DNA from: Vanessa cardui
Lineage: Eukaryota; Arthropoda; Insecta; Lepidoptera; Nymphalidae
Length of the DNA: 64,000 nt
NCBI RefSeq assembly: GCF_905220365.1
Contig: NC_061128.1
Location: forward strand, 372,001-436,000
Reading direction: 5' to 3'
The notes under the pieces are model-generated. The model saw only the letters and a list, made by a program, of their open reading frames with translations, was not told the origin of the DNA and did not search any database. Both the position numbers and the translations under genes were made by a program. Shown piece after piece: positions 12,244-23,027 of the stretch; position 1 is the stretch's first letter; each line of letters starts with the position of its first letter.

Positions 12244-12371
12244 TTGAATATAACATAGCGTAACTTTATTATTATATATTAAATCAAAAAATATAATAAA
12301 ATGTTTGTATTAATTTATGTCTTATATACGACAGACGTGTACAAAAAGAAATTTATAAACAATTACACGTA

Positions 12372-12545
12372 ATGTGGGCGGAACGAAGGTGTAAACCAAC
12401 AAATTATATTTCTCAAGGAGCCGCCGCATCCTACGGATTATCGCCTAAGCCCCGTGCCAGGGGACCGCCTAGACAGGCGACAGGTGAGATATTATTCATT
12501 GGAATGGGGCTGATTCGGTATAAGCCCCAATTCCAGCAAAAACAT
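12372..12545 (+). other. GC-richer segment with two local hairpins, unidentified
   Basis: A compact segment, GC-richer than its flanks, holding a 62-codon ORF (12372-12560) rich in R, P and G with no recognised domain. It contains an inverted repeat (GGAATGGGGCT with AGCCCCAATTCC) at about 12500-12532 and a second possible fold around CCCCGTGCCAGGGG near 12450. It may be a fragment of an unrecognised mobile element. Confidence 0.35.
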
Positions 12546-12629
12546 TTAAATTCCCTTTGATAATAATATTATTCTATTTTGTATATTGTCTCAATAGAAT
12601 GGTGTATTAAAAACATTTTATTTTTCGAA

Positions 12630-12836
12630 AAATCTGTCCTAATATTATAAATGTGAAAGGAAATCTGTATGTCTGTATGCTTGTCGCTTTTTCACGATCA
12701 AACCTAAGCTAAACCGAATTTGATGAAAGTTGGTATGAAGCAAACTTGAACTCCAAAAGGACATAGGTTACTTCTTTTGCTAGACACATGACAACCAATA
12801 CCCTAAAACGCAAGCGAAGCCGCGGGTAACTACTAC
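12630..12836 (+). mobile_element. Helitron-like element, family F
   Basis: Sequence in order: AATATTATAAATGTGAAAGG, TCTGTATGTCTGTATGCTTG, ACCGAATTTGATGAAAG, TATGAAGCAAACTTGAACTC, GGACATAGG, ACACATGACAACCAA, CGCAAGCGAAGCCGCGGG and a CTACTACTTA end. Better-preserved copies at 30.34 and 35.11 kb end CTACTAGT. Helitron class is inferred from the CTAG terminus and the GC-rich foldable GCCGCGGG just before it. Confidence 0.65.
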
Positions 12837-14569
12837 TTAATATGAAATTATTAAACCCATTATAAAATAGACAAAACCTTATAAGACGTAATTTTAAAAC
12901 TTTTCAAAACGAAAATTTATCGGAGCAAATTAACGAAACGTTAACTCTACAGAACCATTATATAATTCAAGGAATACTACCACCGTTAAAGTTAACGTAA
13001 CTATAAAGAAGTGTGTTATATTAGGATAGTTGCTAACATTTACATGATAACGTTATACATTAAGACAAATTATGAGAAACAATTTACATTTCTCTGAACG
13101 AAACATATTGTAAGTTATTCACGAACAAACAGACGCCAACGTAATATTACTTAGCCAAGAATTCGAGCTAATTGTTACTAAAAAGTTTCATAAGTTTTAT
13201 TGAATCTAACGTTGTTTTATTCAGACATAAGTTTTCAGACCTCGCTACAATAAATTCAATTATTCATTCACACTACCCAGCTCTAAACAATTACAAACTC
13301 TCTTGCAAAAATAAAAATGTTTAATGAATAAATATATGATATATATCTTCTTTTCTATTATGTATATGTACTGTAGAGTCTTTTTGTTTGAGGGCGCTGA
13401 ACATAGGATATAGGCAAGTCGATTTTAACAATAGGTACCTAACCTATTTATTGAGAACAGATGTTGGTTATATTTTATGCATACAAACGTAACACGTATG
13501 GGTGGTATAACACTTAACTACTGATGTCTACTTTAATTATACTTCCATTACCATTTTTTGCAAATCTGTAATGCATTGATTATGCCCACTCTCGACTTCG
13601 CGATGATATCCGGTCGATTCGATCAAATCTTTTGCCATCTTATGCTTGAAATAAGGTACAGTTAGATTGGTGTTCATATTCAACAATTAATGGGTTAGAT
13701 GTATCCCTTCAAACTGTGAATCCTACCTATCGTAGCTACGGAGTACATTTGCTTCTTGACGTTGGTATGTTAACAACTTAAGAGATATCGCTGTCTGTAC
13801 GTCTGTAAGACAACGTAAAACAATTACACATGGCCTTAAGTTAGGTCATTGTTTTATTTTTAAATCTATTATCATTTCATTTATGATTCTAACACTATAT
13901 ATAAACTACTTATGAAGACCGACGAGAGTATAACATCACCCTTAGACACTCCATTTATTAAGAGTATAAGTAATTGTAATGACAAAAGCAAAACGTCAAA
14001 ACGTCACTTGATCTCAAAGATATTTCTTGTCAATGTACTGTCATACTCCCCTTTTCACCTGGAATACAGCACTGCAAAGTTATTCTGTTTGACAGACCTG
14101 CACAAAACTAGACCGGTAAATGTATATTATAAGTTGAACCTTACTCATAGCAATATCTAATTAATCGTAGCAGCTTCAACTTGCAGATTATTCTGAATCT
14201 AACCACTTTGTTAACACTAACGCCGCGGTTTGCGAACGCCAGGCTAAGTCTAGAACTAATGTTAGACTAGAATTGTATATTAGAAATTTATATTTATTAT
14301 ATTAATAAACTAGAAATCTAGTTCAGGTCGAGACAGATTGTGCATTTGCAAGTTAATTTATGGTTATTTTAAAATTGATTATTTTGAAGGGGCAGGGTTA
14401 CGAAGACAATATTAAGCGATACTTTACAAACATATATAATAATCACATTTGAATTTATAATATTAGTTTGTTTACATGAGAAGAAAATATTTTTTAAATA
14501 TACGTAAGAGTTGAGAAATGTTCGAAGTATACTAATAATAAAAAAAGGAACAGCCTGTGAATATACTAC
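12837..14569. other. Unassigned DNA
   Basis: No recognised repeat. A few ORFs under 85 codons without domain signs, for example 13912-14160. Nothing supports a gene. Confidence 0.45.
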
Positions 14570-14810
14570 TTGGCGTATGACTCCTTTTCTTTACAACACC
14601 ACTGAGAGGGGGCGTTATCTCAGCTCTCACACGGCTCTCTCACTTGGGGCTGAAAAGATCGGACGTAACCCTGGGGCTATGGGGCTGTTTCAGACGGCCC
14701 TAAGAAGGCCTCTCCAGCGAGGAATGCGGGTGGGGTGAGAGCACCTTAGCCCATTGAGGAGAGCAACGAGGATCACAGTCAGAGGCCGCGAATACTTTGT
14801 ATTGTAATTA
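14570..14810. other. GC-richer segment, probable old repeat, unclassified
   Basis: Stands out by base composition. Contains GGGGGCGTTATCTCAGC, TCTCTCACTTGGGGCTG, GGCCTCTCCAGCGAGGAATG and GAGAGCAACGAGGATCACAG. No second copy in this window and no catalytic motif in its ORFs. It looks like a fragment of a dispersed element rather than host exon. Confidence 0.3.
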
Positions 14811-14924
14811 TTCTGCATTCTCTCCGATCCGTGTCAAAGCAATAATCACAGTGGTTTTAGTACGTAGGCTCCCAATGGCGAAAAATTGTGCGTTATGTGG
14901 GTTTCCTACCTTTTTGGCGGTTTC

Positions 14925-15080
14925 CAAAACTTGGAAAAGCCTCATTTCCGTTTGATTATAAGCTTTTTAGCTTATTTCACACCACCCTTCACTCCAATGG
15001 GGATGTTGGACACACATTTGATAGAGTTACATCCAATATATGCAATCTGCCTTACCTTTGTCATTGTTAATTCCCAAAGC
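14925..15080 (-). mobile_element. SINE family A, heavily decayed copy
   Basis: Minus-strand similarity to the A body: CACCACCCTTCACTCCAATG, GGGATGTTGGACACACATTTG and ATGCAATCTGCC align with the region containing CTCCAATGCGGGTTGG and ACACATGCAGG of good copies. Many differences; offered as probable only. Confidence 0.35.
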
Positions 15081-15390
15081 GTTTACGATATTTCAGCTCA
15101 ATCAAACTCAATAAAACGCTCTAAAAGTTCTAAGAACGACCGAAGCGTGTCTATATGTGAAGTTAAATAAAATGTAACTAACAATGCATGAGCATACCAC
15201 ATACCACGACTTCGCACATGTTTTGCTAAGTAGACAAAGGTTTGAAGCTTCTTATATTATGATATCGTAATTATAATAATAGATTACACTATGATGTGCA
15301 GAAATATTTCCACTCACAAACATTATTTATACTTATTAAGATTTAAATATTAAAAGATCAAAATATTTGTTTTTTATATCAAATTATTTT

Positions 15391-15593
15391 TTTGTTCCAT
15401 TTGCTGTCGAAACGCTTGGACCTTTGGAGTAAAAAGCTTCATCAAAAGTATAACACCTCGCCTCATTGCCTCCTCTGCTGACAGGAGGGCTGGTTCGATT
15501 TTTGCCCAAAGGATCGTAATTGCGATTCAACGGGGAAATGCTGCTCGCATTCTTGCCACCATTCCACGAGGTCAAGACTTATACAGTAACTAG
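15391..15593 (+). pseudogene. LINE reverse transcriptase C-terminal fragment (frameshifted)
   Basis: One frame opens with FVPFAVETLGP at 15391. A different frame continues from 15489 with FAQRIVIAIQRGNAARILAT and reaches a stop at 15591. This block (VP-AVETLG, then QR-IAIQRGNA-ILGT) is a C-terminal signature I recall from lepidopteran non-LTR retrotransposon polyproteins. The change of frame between the two parts shows a disabled copy. The reverse transcriptase core is absent. Confidence 0.55.
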
Positions 15594-16460
15594 TGTTAGT
15601 TCATATTTGTATAATATTTAAGCATTTAATGTTATTAATACTCAGATTTATAATTAATAGTTGCATAACAGTATAAGATATCTTAAAGTCAATATTAATT
15701 GCAAGATTGCGATCACAGTAGAAATTGTTTAATTTTTTTTTTACTCTTGATATTTTGTTTTTAAATGGTGTTTCTATGGAACATTTCCGTAAATGTTTTA
15801 GTCCGTGACTTCGCCCATGTAAGCACTCGATAGGTACATTTTTCCGAGAACTCTGTTTCACATATAGGTCTGATCCGTTCAGGCATTCTGTTGAATAAGT
15901 AATAAACTTCCACCAATCCAAGCTTTGGTATTTATAGTATTAGTAAAATCTTTTTACTACATTAAATTAAATTAGATACGTTTATTTTAATGTTCACAAT
16001 TAATTTTACTAGGTGATTTCAATAATAATGATAAAATAAAGATGTCCTGAATTAATGAATATAATTAATTTAAGAAAGAATAATGATAAAAAATATCCAA
16101 GATAAACCAAGCATGTGGAATTCTGACGAAGTAATATAACTTACGAAGTTAGCTTTGTGGATCCGATGGTCTTTTTCATTTTAGTCTCGGACATAGTATC
16201 CTTATTATTAAGGTTGTATCATAGCCGCTTTTGTCTGATAAAGCTTTTTAAAAAGTTATCATAACCAGCCCGGAGTTGTAACATCCTTTGTGTCTGCAAT
16301 TACATTGGATCACCCACCCTTTACATAAGCACCAATACGAAGCCAAATACAACCAATGTAAAAATGTTCACGAGTAAATAATTGATTTACTTGTTTTATT
16401 TTATTTGTGAATTTTAGTTTAGTTCAATTTAGTTCGTTGGTCGTATAAATATTCTTCAGC
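15594..16460. other. Unassigned DNA
   Basis: Contains a 106-codon minus-strand ORF (15601-15921) that I do not recognise; its middle (VPIECLHGRSHGLKHLRKC) is less AT-driven than its ends and may be an old coding relic. The remainder, including a patch near 16300, holds nothing firm. Confidence 0.35.
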
Positions 16461-16469
16461 CAAGCAGCG

Positions 16470-16572
16470 CTATAGTATTTTTGTGCTCCGGTTTGTACAC
16501 ACACACATAACATCTTAACCCCTTTTACTGATGCTTTGACAGTGTAAGGAATGATTAAAATCTTAACGTAAA
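16470..16572 (+). mobile_element. Family B, decayed fragment
   Basis: TTTTTGTGCTCCGGTTTG, ACATAACATCTTAACCCC and TGACAGTGTAAGGAATGA align in order with the family B block (TTGTTGTGTTCCGGTTTG, ACATAACATCTTAGTTCCC, TGACGATGTAAGGAATAG). The sequence between has been lost or replaced by a short CA tract. Confidence 0.5.
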
Positions 16573-16873
16573 TAAATCATTAAACCATAGGCTATGAAGA
16601 AAACTACTTAGTTAATATACTTAAGAGTCGACAATAAAAAACAATGACTTTTTGACAAATCAAAAGTCGCGCCAATATTGGCCGTACAGCGGAGTGTATC
16701 GCGTCTAAAAAAGAAAAATTAATGACGATTTAATTCAGCTGCCTTTTTTTATTTGTTCTGGCCAGTTGTAAAGATAAAGAGATCTCTTAAATATATACAA
16801 TATATATTTCATTATAAGAACGCATCTTTGCTTATGTTTTATTTACAGCAACAACCCATAATTTTCTGGGTAA

Positions 16874-19468
16874 GAGAGAAATGGTCAACACTCACTAATT
16901 CCAAACTTCAAAGGCGTCAAATCATTAGTCTTATGCGCTGTGTACCTTCCACCACCCGTTAAAAAACCGATTCTTGAGCACTTTTTTAATAACTGTAATC
17001 GCGTAGCCGAGCAACATGACATGTACACTTGTATTGTGGGTGACTTTAATTTGAGTTGTATTGACTGGAATATGTTTCAAAATTCGTTATTTAAGCCCTA
17101 TCCTCCTGCTGCGCAGTTATTATTAGATTTTGTATCAGAAAATGGTTTACAACAATTTAATACCATCATTAATAATAAAAATAAAATCTTAGACCTTATA
17201 CTCTCTAACTTTCCTAAGTGCTACGTGGAACTGTCTAATAATTTTGTTTGCAATATTGATTCGCTGCATCCTCCCTTAGAAATTCGCATCCCTAGTATTG
17301 AATATAATACACTAAAAAGTAACACGTCAAAAAAATATTGCTTCTTTAAAGCTGATTTTGACTCTATCATTAAATCATTAGATGAATTAGATTGGCATAA
17401 GGTACTGGAGGCCTGTTCTGACGTCAATGAAATGGTATGCCTTCTATACGATACTTTACAAAACTTAATTTCTAAATTTGTCCCACTAAAAAATGTTAAA
17501 AAAGATAGTTATCCCAACTGGATTAGTCACAGTTTAAAAAAGAGACTTAAAGAAAAACACAAATTATTAGAACGCGTAAAAAAATATAAGAACCCAATGG
17601 ATGATCTATCACTCAAGTTAATCAGTAAACGCTGTAGAAAATTATCTCAAGACGCATATAATAACCATAATAATAACATTGAGATTCAGATCCACAAAAA
17701 CCCTAAAATGTTTTGGTCTTTCCTTAAAAGTAAGAGAAACAATAGAAGTTCTTACCCTTCATCAATGAGTGACGGCACGATCACAACTAGTGTTGGAGAA
17801 GAAATTTGCAACTTATTTTCTAGTTATTTTAGCACACTATACAAGCCGACGAAAAATGTCACACGTCTAACCCAAGAATATATCTCAAAACATCTTCTTC
17901 CAATGACAGGTATCAGCGACAACTTCATATTTCCAGAAATCACCCTTGAAACGATTTTTAATAAACTAGCTAGCTTAGACATCTCAAAAGGTTCTGGCCC
18001 TGACAACATACCGCCTATCCTGATTAGGAACTGTGCTTCCAGCTTGGCCCTTCCGCTGTACATAATTATTAACACTTCTTTGCGAACTGGAATATTTCCT
18101 ACTTCATGGAAAAAAGCTAGGATTGTACCTATCCATAAAGATGGCAAAGATAACTTAGTGCAAAATTATAGACCAATATCTATGTTATCCACGTTCGCCA
18201 AGATTTTTGAATCCTTAGTATGTCCTTATATAAAAGTGTATATGAAACGTTTCATTTCAGAGTATCAGCATGGATTCGTTACGGGCAGGTCTTGTAGTAC
18301 GAACTTAGTGAACTTCACTGAATATCTAAGTGAAGCTATTGATTCTCAACAACAGGTCGATGCTATTTACACAGATTTCCAGAAGGCATTTGATAAAGTA
18401 CCTCACTGTATTCTACTACAGAAACTAGAGCTTTATGGTTTTTCTGGAATATCGCTGCAATGGTTCTCTTCATACCTAAGTGACCGAAGTTTTTGCGTTG
18501 CAGTTAATGGTTACACATCAAACAAACACATGATAGCAACAGGCGTACCCCAAGGCTCCCATTTAGGGCCAATACTATTTAATATCTTTATTAATGACAT
18601 CGTAACGTGTTTTAAATACTCCATACCGTCCCTATATGCTGATGACCTGAAGTTCTCAAAAATTATTCATTCGCTTGACGACTCAGTCCTCTTACAAATG
18701 GACTTTAATCGAATAGTCGAATGGGTTAAGACTAATGGCATGTCACTTAATATAAAAAAATGTTCGCACATAAAATTTACACGCAAACACAACATTTTGC
18801 CGACACAATATTACCTTCAACACGAGAGACTAACGGAAGTAACCCATATTAAGGATCTTGGCATTTTTTTAGATCAGAAATTAACGTATATCCTGCACAT
18901 TGATCATGTCGTTGATAAAAGTACAAAAATGCTTGGCTTTGTTTTAAGGAATGGCAGGATTTTCAAACAAGTAAAGACCAAAATTATTTTGTATAACAGC
19001 CTTGTACGTAGCAATTTGGAATACTGCAGTATGGTCTGGCGACCACATTATGCCACCCATCAGCTGAGGCTAGAACGTATACAGAGGCGTTTCTTATGGC
19101 ACTTAGCATACACGGAGGGTATTGCTAAACAAATTTCGTCTTACGCAAAGAGAATCGAATATTTTAACATGATGACCTTAGAAAACAGAAGAACTTTATT
19201 AGACCTAATATTCTTATATAAAATCTTTAGAAACAAACTTGACTGTCCCCATTTACTATCCAAATTTAACTTTAGAGCACCATCCAGATACCCTCGTAAC
19301 CCAGTAAAACCTCTCTCCGCACCACGGCGGAAAACCGTTTTTGGTAATCACTCAGCAGTTGCTCGAATGTCCAAATTGCTCAATGACTTCAGCGATTCAT
19401 TAGATTTAAACATTGTAAGCCTCCCAAAGTTCCGATACCTAGTCATAGACAGAATTAAAAGCGTCTAA
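16874..19468 (+). CDS. Endonuclease (partial)-reverse transcriptase of a non-LTR retrotransposon
   Basis: ORF2-type protein for target-primed reverse transcription, incomplete at its N terminus. The frame is open from 16874, after a TAA at 16871; numbering below starts at the in-frame GTG at 16940, which is not a real initiation site. The endonuclease C-terminal half shows YLPPP (2-6), GDFN (34-37), LDLILSN (84-90) and a terminal HPP (110-112). Linker to about 330. Reverse transcriptase: GSGPDNIPP (351-359), RIVPIHKDGK (394-403), NYRPISMLST (409-418), QHGF (443-446), TDFQKAFDKV with catalytic D (478-487), GVPQGSHLGPILFNIFIND (535-553) and YADD (566-569) with both aspartates. The C-terminal region runs to 842 without an obvious zinc finger. 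All palm residues are present and no stop or frameshift is seen, but lack of the first half of the endonuclease makes this copy unlikely to mobilise itself. Not a host gene. Confidence 0.9.
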   Translation, partial: ERNGQHSLIPNFKGVKSLVLCAVYLPPPVKKPILEHFFNNCNRVAEQHDMYTCIVGDFNLSCIDWNMFQNSLFKPYPPAAQLLLDFVSENGLQQFNTIINNKNKILDLILSNFPKCYVELSNNFVCNIDSLHPPLEIRIPSIEYNTLKSNTSKKYCFFKADFDSIIKSLDELDWHKVLEACSDVNEMVCLLYDTLQNLISKFVPLKNVKKDSYPNWISHSLKKRLKEKHKLLERVKKYKNPMDDLSLKLISKRCRKLSQDAYNNHNNNIEIQIHKNPKMFWSFLKSKRNNRSSYPSSMSDGTITTSVGEEICNLFSSYFSTLYKPTKNVTRLTQEYISKHLLPMTGISDNFIFPEITLETIFNKLASLDISKGSGPDNIPPILIRNCASSLALPLYIIINTSLRTGIFPTSWKKARIVPIHKDGKDNLVQNYRPISMLSTFAKIFESLVCPYIKVYMKRFISEYQHGFVTGRSCSTNLVNFTEYLSEAIDSQQQVDAIYTDFQKAFDKVPHCILLQKLELYGFSGISLQWFSSYLSDRSFCVAVNGYTSNKHMIATGVPQGSHLGPILFNIFINDIVTCFKYSIPSLYADDLKFSKIIHSLDDSVLLQMDFNRIVEWVKTNGMSLNIKKCSHIKFTRKHNILPTQYYLQHERLTEVTHIKDLGIFLDQKLTYILHIDHVVDKSTKMLGFVLRNGRIFKQVKTKIILYNSLVRSNLEYCSMVWRPHYATHQLRLERIQRRFLWHLAYTEGIAKQISSYAKRIEYFNMMTLENRRTLLDLIFLYKIFRNKLDCPHLLSKFNFRAPSRYPRNPVKPLSAPRRKTVFGNHSAVARMSKLLNDFSDSLDLNIVSLPKFRYLVIDRIKSV

Positions 19469-20016
19469 TATTTTATTGATGTCCAAATTTCAAATTTTTA
19501 ATTTATGCAAAATTTTACGTTATAATAATCTATTTTTTTTTTTTTTTTTATTTGATTTATGGAACATTATTATTATGATTGAATGATAAATTATTTTAAT
19601 TGTTTTCGTTAACAATGCATGCCATAATATAATTTAATTTTAAGATATTATAAATTTTTATTGTTGTATTTTATTTGAGATTGATTGTTGAATACTGTTA
19701 ACCCATTATTAAATTGATGATATTGTAATCTAAATAACCAATTTATTTTAAATTTTAAATTGTAAAAAATCGTTTTAACTTTATTTTAATAGTTGTAATT
19801 GTAATAATTTTAATTTTTCCTACCATGTGATCATTTTTTACATTTTTATCAAATTAGAACCACTTAAACAGGATGTATATATTAATCGTACATGTCGTGT
19901 TTGCTTTAATATAGTTGTACATTTAGAAAGTAATTAGTATGTAAATTAATAAATTGTATCATTAAAATGTAACAACTGCTAGCAAACCTAATAAATAAAT
20001 AAATAAATAAATAAAC
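19469..20016 (+). repeat. LINE 3' UTR and TAAA-repeat tail
   Basis: AT-rich untranslated region with a poly-T run near 19532-19549, ending in tandem TAAA units rather than poly-A. Microsatellite tails are found in several clades of the jockey/CR1 group. Confidence 0.75.
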
Positions 20017-20039
20017 ACTCCTTTTTCATAGATGAGTTA

Positions 20040-20545
20040 TTTTAATCAAACATTTTATTTTTTATTCGCTTAAAAATCTCGGTGTTATAAAAATTTACGA
20101 ATAATTTGATACTACTAATTAAGCTTACAATCGACAACACTGAGCTGTCAGCTCCTATAACTATTATTAAAATAACATTTCGAGACTAGGTTCTATAACG
20201 TTATAAGGATAGTAGCGCACACAAGTTTCCCATCTCGGAATAACAATTGAGAACACGTCTGAGTATCACCCGCTAACAACGTATGAACAAAATTGCCGTG
20301 ATCCAATTAAAGTAAATCTCGGAGTCGCTGCCGGTACAAAGCTGAGCGGAGTTAAATAATTAGAGTGCTAGGGCGCTCGGAGCTTGCATGATTGACAAAC
20401 TGAGCAACCGTCCTAATTAGTTCCCTGAATTAACTTGCACGGATCGCTGTTACACCGTTGCGCACGGGGAACAGCTAGGCGAAGGCTTTATTATTTTAAC
20501 CAGACAGCTAATTTGATAAGTGTCAAAATTTCAAACCTTACCCAC
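20040..20545. other. Unique DNA with a candidate homeodomain-site island
   Basis: No gene. 20290-20480 is GC-richer, non-repetitive, and carries TGATTGACA (PBX/Exd-type site) at about 20389, with CCTAATTAG and AATAATTAG nearby. This is compatible with a conserved regulatory element; conservation cannot be judged here. Confidence 0.35.
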
Positions 20546-20554
20546 AAAATATAT

Positions 20555-20880
20555 GTAGTATACGAGATTGCATGCACATCTCAAGGTCTTCGGTTCAAGC
20601 CCTAGATGAAAAGTTACTAGATGTTTTTTGTCCAAATCTTGACATTTGGAAGTTAGAATAATTTTCGATCCTTGCAAAACACATAAAGCCGTTCTATGTT
20701 TCCTGTACTTTTTCCAGTGGAGTGAAACTTGCCCTCCCATCGGATTATATATTATATGGTCAGTGGGTGAAGGTTACACCTAACTTTTGCGCAAATACTT
20801 GTGCGGAATAATATGTTCCGAATAGTTCGCTGGTTCTTTTTTAGGTTACCGTGGCTGAAATCGATTAAGGCTTTTTCATC
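20555..20880 (+). mobile_element. tRNA-headed SINE, family L (near complete, diverged)
   Basis: Head with a B-box-like GGTTCAAGCCCTAG, then ATTTGGAAGTTAGAA, GCAAAACACATAAAGCCGTT, CTCCCATCGGATTATATA, TTTTGCGCAAATACTTGTGC and CCGTGGCTGAAATCGATT. The same landmarks in order occur at 32.47 kb (ATGAAGCCGTTG), 44.57 kb and 51.35 kb (GAGTTTGGAAGTTAGAAG). I recall this as a widespread lepidopteran repeat ending in GCCGTGGCCGAAATCGG; the class name is not certain. Confidence 0.6.
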
Positions 20881-20883
20881 ATC

Positions 20884-20948
20884 AGCAGTGGCCTGTAAAT
20901 CTCATTTAATAGGCTAAGGTTTTATGTCCCTTTAAGGAAGATTGTGAA
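20884..20948 (-). mobile_element. SINE family A, 3'-end remnant
   Basis: GCAGTGGCCTGTAAATCTCA, TAGGCTAAGG and CCCTTTAAGGAAG match the reverse complement of the A tail (CAGCCTGTAAATTTCCCACT, GGCTAAGGCC, CCTTTGAGGAG). Directly follows the family L copy. Confidence 0.45.
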
Positions 20949-21319
20949 CTAGTCCAAATTCTATCGAATAATTAATATAATAATAATTAAAAAAAAGTTA
21001 TATTTGTGTTTAAAACAAAGTTAATGATTAACTTTTATTTTAACACAACTGAACAAGTAAATGACGACGAAGTTTGTGAGCAGTTAGTACACATGTGTAT
21101 GTTTGTAACAACAATTCATTTCCAGTAAGTAACCATATTATTAGGGATCATTACTGTATATATAATACTACAAGAAATAATTTGATAATTAGGTAGATTT
21201 TATGTATTACTTACTATAACAGGTAAGCTCAGTTATTTGTTACAGCCTGTTAATATTGAACTTTTCGGCACACGATGTTTTTCTTCATAAAAATAAGGCT
21301 TAGCTTATACCACACAGAT

Positions 21320-21420
21320 GCACATTATCCCCATGGCACCAACCTTGGAAACTAAGGCCCTATGTCCCTTGAGCCTGTAGTAACACTGGCTCACCCTTCA
21401 ACTCAGCACTTAATATATAA
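21320..21420 (-). mobile_element. Family B, internal fragment
   Basis: The plus strand reads GCACCAACCTTGGAAACTAAG, CCCTATGTCCCTTGAGCCTG and TAGTAACACTGGCTCACCC, the reverse complement of the central B block. Truncated on both sides. Confidence 0.7.
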
Positions 21421-22649
21421 TAATTAGAATAATATAGTATAGTATAGTTGTTCAATGTTGGGTTATATTCTCCTATAAAAAGGGTCCATAGAAAGACACA
21501 GAAAATCTTGAAACCGGACTCTTTTTCTAATTTCTAGGCACGAGGTGATAAAAATCAGAGACGATTGCGCGATTTTGACAGGTTAAAGTTCGCATTCTTG
21601 ATACTGAGTATCTTGGCTGATTGATTGGTACCATTTAATTTTGTACTTTAAAAAACAAAAAAACTAGTGTCTTTCTTGGTGGATCTCTTTGTTTACTTAA
21701 TTTAAAAAATGCCTAAAGATCCAAAAGCGATCCCAAGATCCTGCTTTAATAAAGTGCATTTTTTATGAATAGTCTTTGTGGTTCGTTTTGCTGTTAAGAT
21801 ATTTTCTGTTGCTTATTTCGTTTTTTTCGTTGATAAATACTTACTTGTATACTGTATACTGTGGTTTCTTGTGATTGAAGGAGCATAAATTGCTTCAAGA
21901 TTTTCTTTTATATGAAGCTTCTGAAAAAACCTGACGTAGACTGAGTACCAGGAAGCAGCAAGTAAATTAAATGGATGGTTTATATCACGATAGATTAAAG
22001 CCTATAGTTTTTTAAGTTCCCTGTGTTTTATGCACAAAATTTTATCAAACTTTTGTAAGAGTAAGAATAGCATTACATACAAGAACAATACTTATTTAAG
22101 ATTATCACTTTAGCTTTCATATGATCCCATTGATTGAAAACATAATATCGTAAATTCAAATCTTATTAATCTATATTTAATAATTATTTCTAGTTCAGCG
22201 GTAAAGAAAAGCTGCTACTATAAGCTTCAAATTTCCTTTCGAAGATTTAAAAAAGGCTTTATAATTGTAAAATATATTGGAAAAAAATCAAATTATATGT
22301 ATTTATAATGTAAGATAAACTAAAAATATAAATATGAAAATCTAGTTAAGAATCCAAGTGGATTAGGGTTGTTCAAGAAAAGAGGTCAACTTTGTCAAGC
22401 GCCAAGTGCAATGCTCCACGCCCGCCTCCCTGTGTTCGCTACTTTAATCTACATGCTAATATAATTAAAAGACATTTTGTTTATCTTTTATTTATAAATC
22501 TAGATTATTTTACGATTTACATATCCATCTTAGAGTTTTATGTTTTAAGAGAACAGCGTTTGCTTCTTCGTTCAGTTACCTTTTTATCTAACTCTATATC
22601 TTTGGATATTGGATGTCTTTATTTAAGACCAAAATACCAATGGATCATC
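21421..22649. other. Unassigned AT-rich DNA
   Basis: No gene or repeat recognised. The ORF at 22392-22652 (86 codons) has no domain and overlaps a repeat at its end. Confidence 0.45.
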
Positions 22650-22815
22650 TGATTGGAAGTGGTCACCACTGCGTATACGTATTAACTATTCCTCAACAAT
22701 GTTGCGTTCCTTGTAGTAATAGTTTTACTGACTCACTCAGCATGATAAATGCTGCTATTGTCCAGTAGAATATCTGAGCTGTGGGTGGATCTACCGTGGC
22801 AAGCTTGCAAAATTT
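22650..22815 (-). mobile_element. Family B, decayed copy
   Basis: On the plus strand GAAGTGGTCACCACT, AACTATTCCTCAACAATG, TGACTCACTCA, GTAGAATATCTG, GTGGGTGGATCTACC and AAGCTTGCAAA follow the reversed order of family B landmarks. Heavily mutated, with internal loss. Confidence 0.5.
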
Positions 22816-23027
22816 CGTAGCACCAAATGGGGCAATATCAATAATAAAACCAAAATGAAAATATTAAAACCATAGATGTTGGCTTATAGGAAAACAATGT
22901 ATCAAACGTGAAAAGAATAGGTGATACATTCTTATAATATTTTAATTATGAATCATAATAATTATTGCAAATTTCCTGAATTCTTAGAAAGACCTCAAAA
23001 AGAGATATTAATTTGAAGACTAAATAT

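Larger units (their letters stand above)
16865..20016 (+). mobile_element. 5'-truncated non-LTR retrotransposon (jockey/CR1 group)
   Basis: Comprises an uninterrupted pol frame (16874-19465), an AT-rich 3' UTR of about 540 bp and a terminal TAAA-repeat array (19989-20015). The 5' part is missing: ORF1 and the N-terminal half of the endonuclease are absent, as expected of incomplete target-primed reverse transcription. No convincing target-site duplication was found around the limits, so the 5' edge is approximate. The intact frame argues for recent insertion. Clade placement rests on motif style and needs a tree. Confidence 0.85.

Noticed and set aside
17221..18147. Minus-strand ORFs of 68 and 107 codons under the LINE
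   Set aside because: They are antisense shadows of the reverse-transcriptase frame and have no domain of their own.
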